From an uncultured Trueperaceae bacterium (GTDB lineage: Bacteria > Deinococcota > Deinococci > Deinococcales > Trueperaceae): a DNA stretch of 64,000 nt. Positions 62,542 to 64,000 of this stretch are shown in pieces. The DNA lies in assembly GCA_937873495.1 (NCBI GenBank), contig CALMXZ010000012.1:336110-400109 (forward strand), given 5' to 3'. The stretch's first letter is position 1, and each line of letters starts with the position of its first letter. A program made the translations under genes and the position numbers. The notes beneath the pieces are model-generated. The model had not been told where the DNA came from and did no database searches. It worked only from the letters and a program-made list of their open reading frames with translations.

Positions 62542-64000
62542 TCAGCGCTCCGTGGCGCCGCGGTTCGCGCCGGCCGCGGCCTTGGCGCCGCCCTCGTCCG
62601 CAGGCTCGGGGGTGCGGCGCGCGCTTCCAATGCCCTCTAGGGGCACGCCATCTACGGGCGCGCCCGTAGATGGCGCGGCCTCACCCGACCCGGCGCGCGC
62701 CGCCAGCCCAGCGGCCACTCGCCAGACATCGCCGGCTCCGAGCGTGATGAGTAGCTCACCAGGCGCGGCCGTGGTGGCCAGGTACTCCTCGGCGCCGAGC
62801 ACGTCGGTGATGCGCGCCGGCACGCCCAGCTCCCTCACGCGCTGGGCGATCAGCTCGGGCGACACGCCCTCGATCGGCCGCTCGCCGGCGCCGTAGACGC
62901 CAAGCACGACGACCTCGTCGGCGAGCGCCGCGGCCTTGGCGAGGGCTGGCCACTGGCGCGCAGTGCGCACCCAGCGGTGGGGTTGCAGCACCGCGCGCAC
63001 CCGCAGGCCAGTGGCGCGGGCGGCCTTGAGGGTGGCTGCCACCTTGGCCGGGTTATGGGCGTAGTCGTCGACGATGCTGGCGCCGTTCAGCGCGCCGTAC
63101 GACTGCCACCTGCGGCCGACGCCCGTGAACTCCTTGAGGGCGGTAAGGGCCGGGCGCGGGTCGAAGCCCGCCAGGTGGGTGGCGGCCAGCGCCGCCGCGG
63201 CGTTGAGGACGTTGTGCATCCCCGGGACGGAAAGTTCCACACGGAAGACGCCGAGGCCGGGGGCGGTCAACTCGAAGTTACTGCCGGCGGCGGCGAGATG
63301 AACGGCGCCGATGCGATAGTCACAGCCGGCGCCCGTACCGTAGCTGACGGCGTGCGCATGGGTTCCGACCAGCTCGCCGAGGCCCGGCCAGTCGCCGCAG
63401 TACACGAGCTTCTCGGCCGCGCGCGCGAAGCGCTGCGCCGCCGCCTGCAGGTCCTCGAGGGAGGCGTGGTAGTTGCGGCGCTCGTCGTACTCGCCCGCGA
63501 CGTGATCGTCGTCGAGGTTCGTGATGACCGCGACGGCGCTGATCAGGTCGGCGAAGCCGGGGTCCGACTCGTCGACCTCGGCCGCGAGCCACTTGCCCTT
63601 CCCGTAGCGCATGCTCCCACCGATGATCGGCAGTGAGGCCCCGAGCTGGACGGAGGTCTCCTCGTCGAGCGCCAGGAGGAGCGTGGCGACCATAGCGGTG
63701 GTTGTGCTCTTACCGTTCGTGCCCGTCACGCCTACGGCGCTGCGGCGGGTGAACAGTTCGCCGAGCAGCGCTATGCGACGCAGGACCTTGGCGCCTGCGG
63801 CCCTGGCGGCCTCCAGCTCCGGGTGGTCGTACGGGACGGCCATGCTGTGCACCACGATGTCGGCGTTCTCCGCGTGCCGCGGGTCGTGCCCGGCGCAGGC
63901 GCTTATCCCGAGCGCCTCCAGCTCGGCGAGCACCGGACCGCCGCTGGCGTCGCAGCCGCTGACGACGAAGCCCTCCTCGTGGCACCAGCGCGCCAGCGCG
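62542..64000 (-). CDS. murC: UDP-N-acetylmuramate-L-alanine ligase MurC, 5' end cut off
   Basis: About 486 residues are visible; the frame is open to the right edge with MurC-like sequence (CHEEGFVVSGCDASG), so the start is outside. Only roughly 15-20 residues are missing. The ATP loop is VGVTGTNGKSTTTAM; VDESDPGF, VITNLDDDHVAGEYD and VDDYAHNPAKVAAT are the Mur ligase metal and domain signatures. It adds L-alanine to UDP-MurNAc in the cytoplasm. A low-complexity C-terminal tail rich in Ala, Gly and Pro extends beyond the usual end. First gene of the visible dcw run. Confidence 0.96.
   Translation of the reverse strand, partial: ALARWCHEEGFVVSGCDASGGPVLAELEALGISACAGHDPRHAENADIVVHSMAVPYDHPELEAARAAGAKVLRRIALLGELFTRRSAVGVTGTNGKSTTTAMVATLLLALDEETSVQLGASLPIIGGSMRYGKGKWLAAEVDESDPGFADLISAVAVITNLDDDHVAGEYDERRNYHASLEDLQAAAQRFARAAEKLVYCGDWPGLGELVGTHAHAVSYGTGAGCDYRIGAVHLAAAGSNFELTAPGLGVFRVELSVPGMHNVLNAAAALAATHLAGFDPRPALTALKEFTGVGRRWQSYGALNGASIVDDYAHNPAKVAATLKAARATGLRVRAVLQPHRWVRTARQWPALAKAAALADEVVVLGVYGAGERPIEGVSPELIAQRVRELGVPARITDVLGAEEYLATTAAPGELLITLGAGDVWRVAAGLAARAGSGEAAPSTGAPVDGVPLEGIGSARRTPEPADEGGAKAAAGANRGATER

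Overview
The window is a stretch of a very GC-rich bacterial chromosome, dense with genes and with no rRNA, insertion sequence, prophage or CRISPR array that I can see. Gene content and style (RNase J, a tig-clpP-clpX cluster, a T-box ahead of ileS, PPC-domain proteases, many TANNNT boxes placed just upstream of start codons) fit Deinococcota. A Truepera-like lineage is my best guess. That is an inference from protein style, not a search result.

Layout. 1-4 kb (+): acyl-CoA dehydrogenase (5' cut off), etfB, etfA, then a GNAT/C39-peptidase fusion. 4-7.7 kb (-): gap, pgk, then a RimK-type amidoligase split into two overlapping genes, facing the GNAT/C39 gene tail to tail. 7.8-11.6 kb (-): an IleRS with a swapped HIGH motif (GIHH), under a T-box leader. 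11.6-16 kb (+): rho, an M23 peptidase, an Rrf2/IscR-like regulator and a cysteine desulfurase. 16-19.8 kb (-): tig, clpP, clpX with two tRNAs. 19.9-28 kb: MFS transporter, ArsR/SRPBCC-VOC pair, three tRNAs, an orphan secreted protein, a P-loop kinase, and a membrane-peptide/miaB/phosphotransferase/NUDIX operon. 28-39.7 kb: alkyltransferase-like protein, zinc-ribbon membrane protein, M20 peptidase, CDF transporter, 3-methyladenine glycosylase, icd, NUDIX/prfA, orphan solute-binding protein, trypsin-like protease and an MFS transporter. 39.7-48.8 kb: heterodimeric ABC exporter, sarcosine-oxidase-like enzyme, a VapBC pair and small accessory genes, and YibE/F. 48.9-64 kb: NUDIX (+), then on the minus strand the division/wall run murC-murB-ftsQ-ftsA-ftsZ, nudF-ribF, rlmB, S9 peptidase, rpsO-pnp and rnj.

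How the genes work together. The two ETF subunits take electrons from the acyl-CoA dehydrogenase. The Rrf2 regulator probably controls the desulfurase next to it. Trigger factor, ClpP and ClpX form a protein folding and degradation unit. RNase J, PNPase and S15 form an RNA-turnover neighbourhood, and murC to ftsZ is the core of a dcw cluster. The most unusual points are the GIHH-type IleRS2 behind a T-box (a natural mupirocin hyper-resistance signature), the split RLAN/ATP-grasp plus GNAT-C39 amidoligase system coupled to glycolysis genes, and the recurrent leaderless-promoter architecture.

Stretches without genes longer than 300 bases: only 11218-11934, which holds the T-box leader and the rho promoter and leader. 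Everything else is gene, tRNA or a short spacer.
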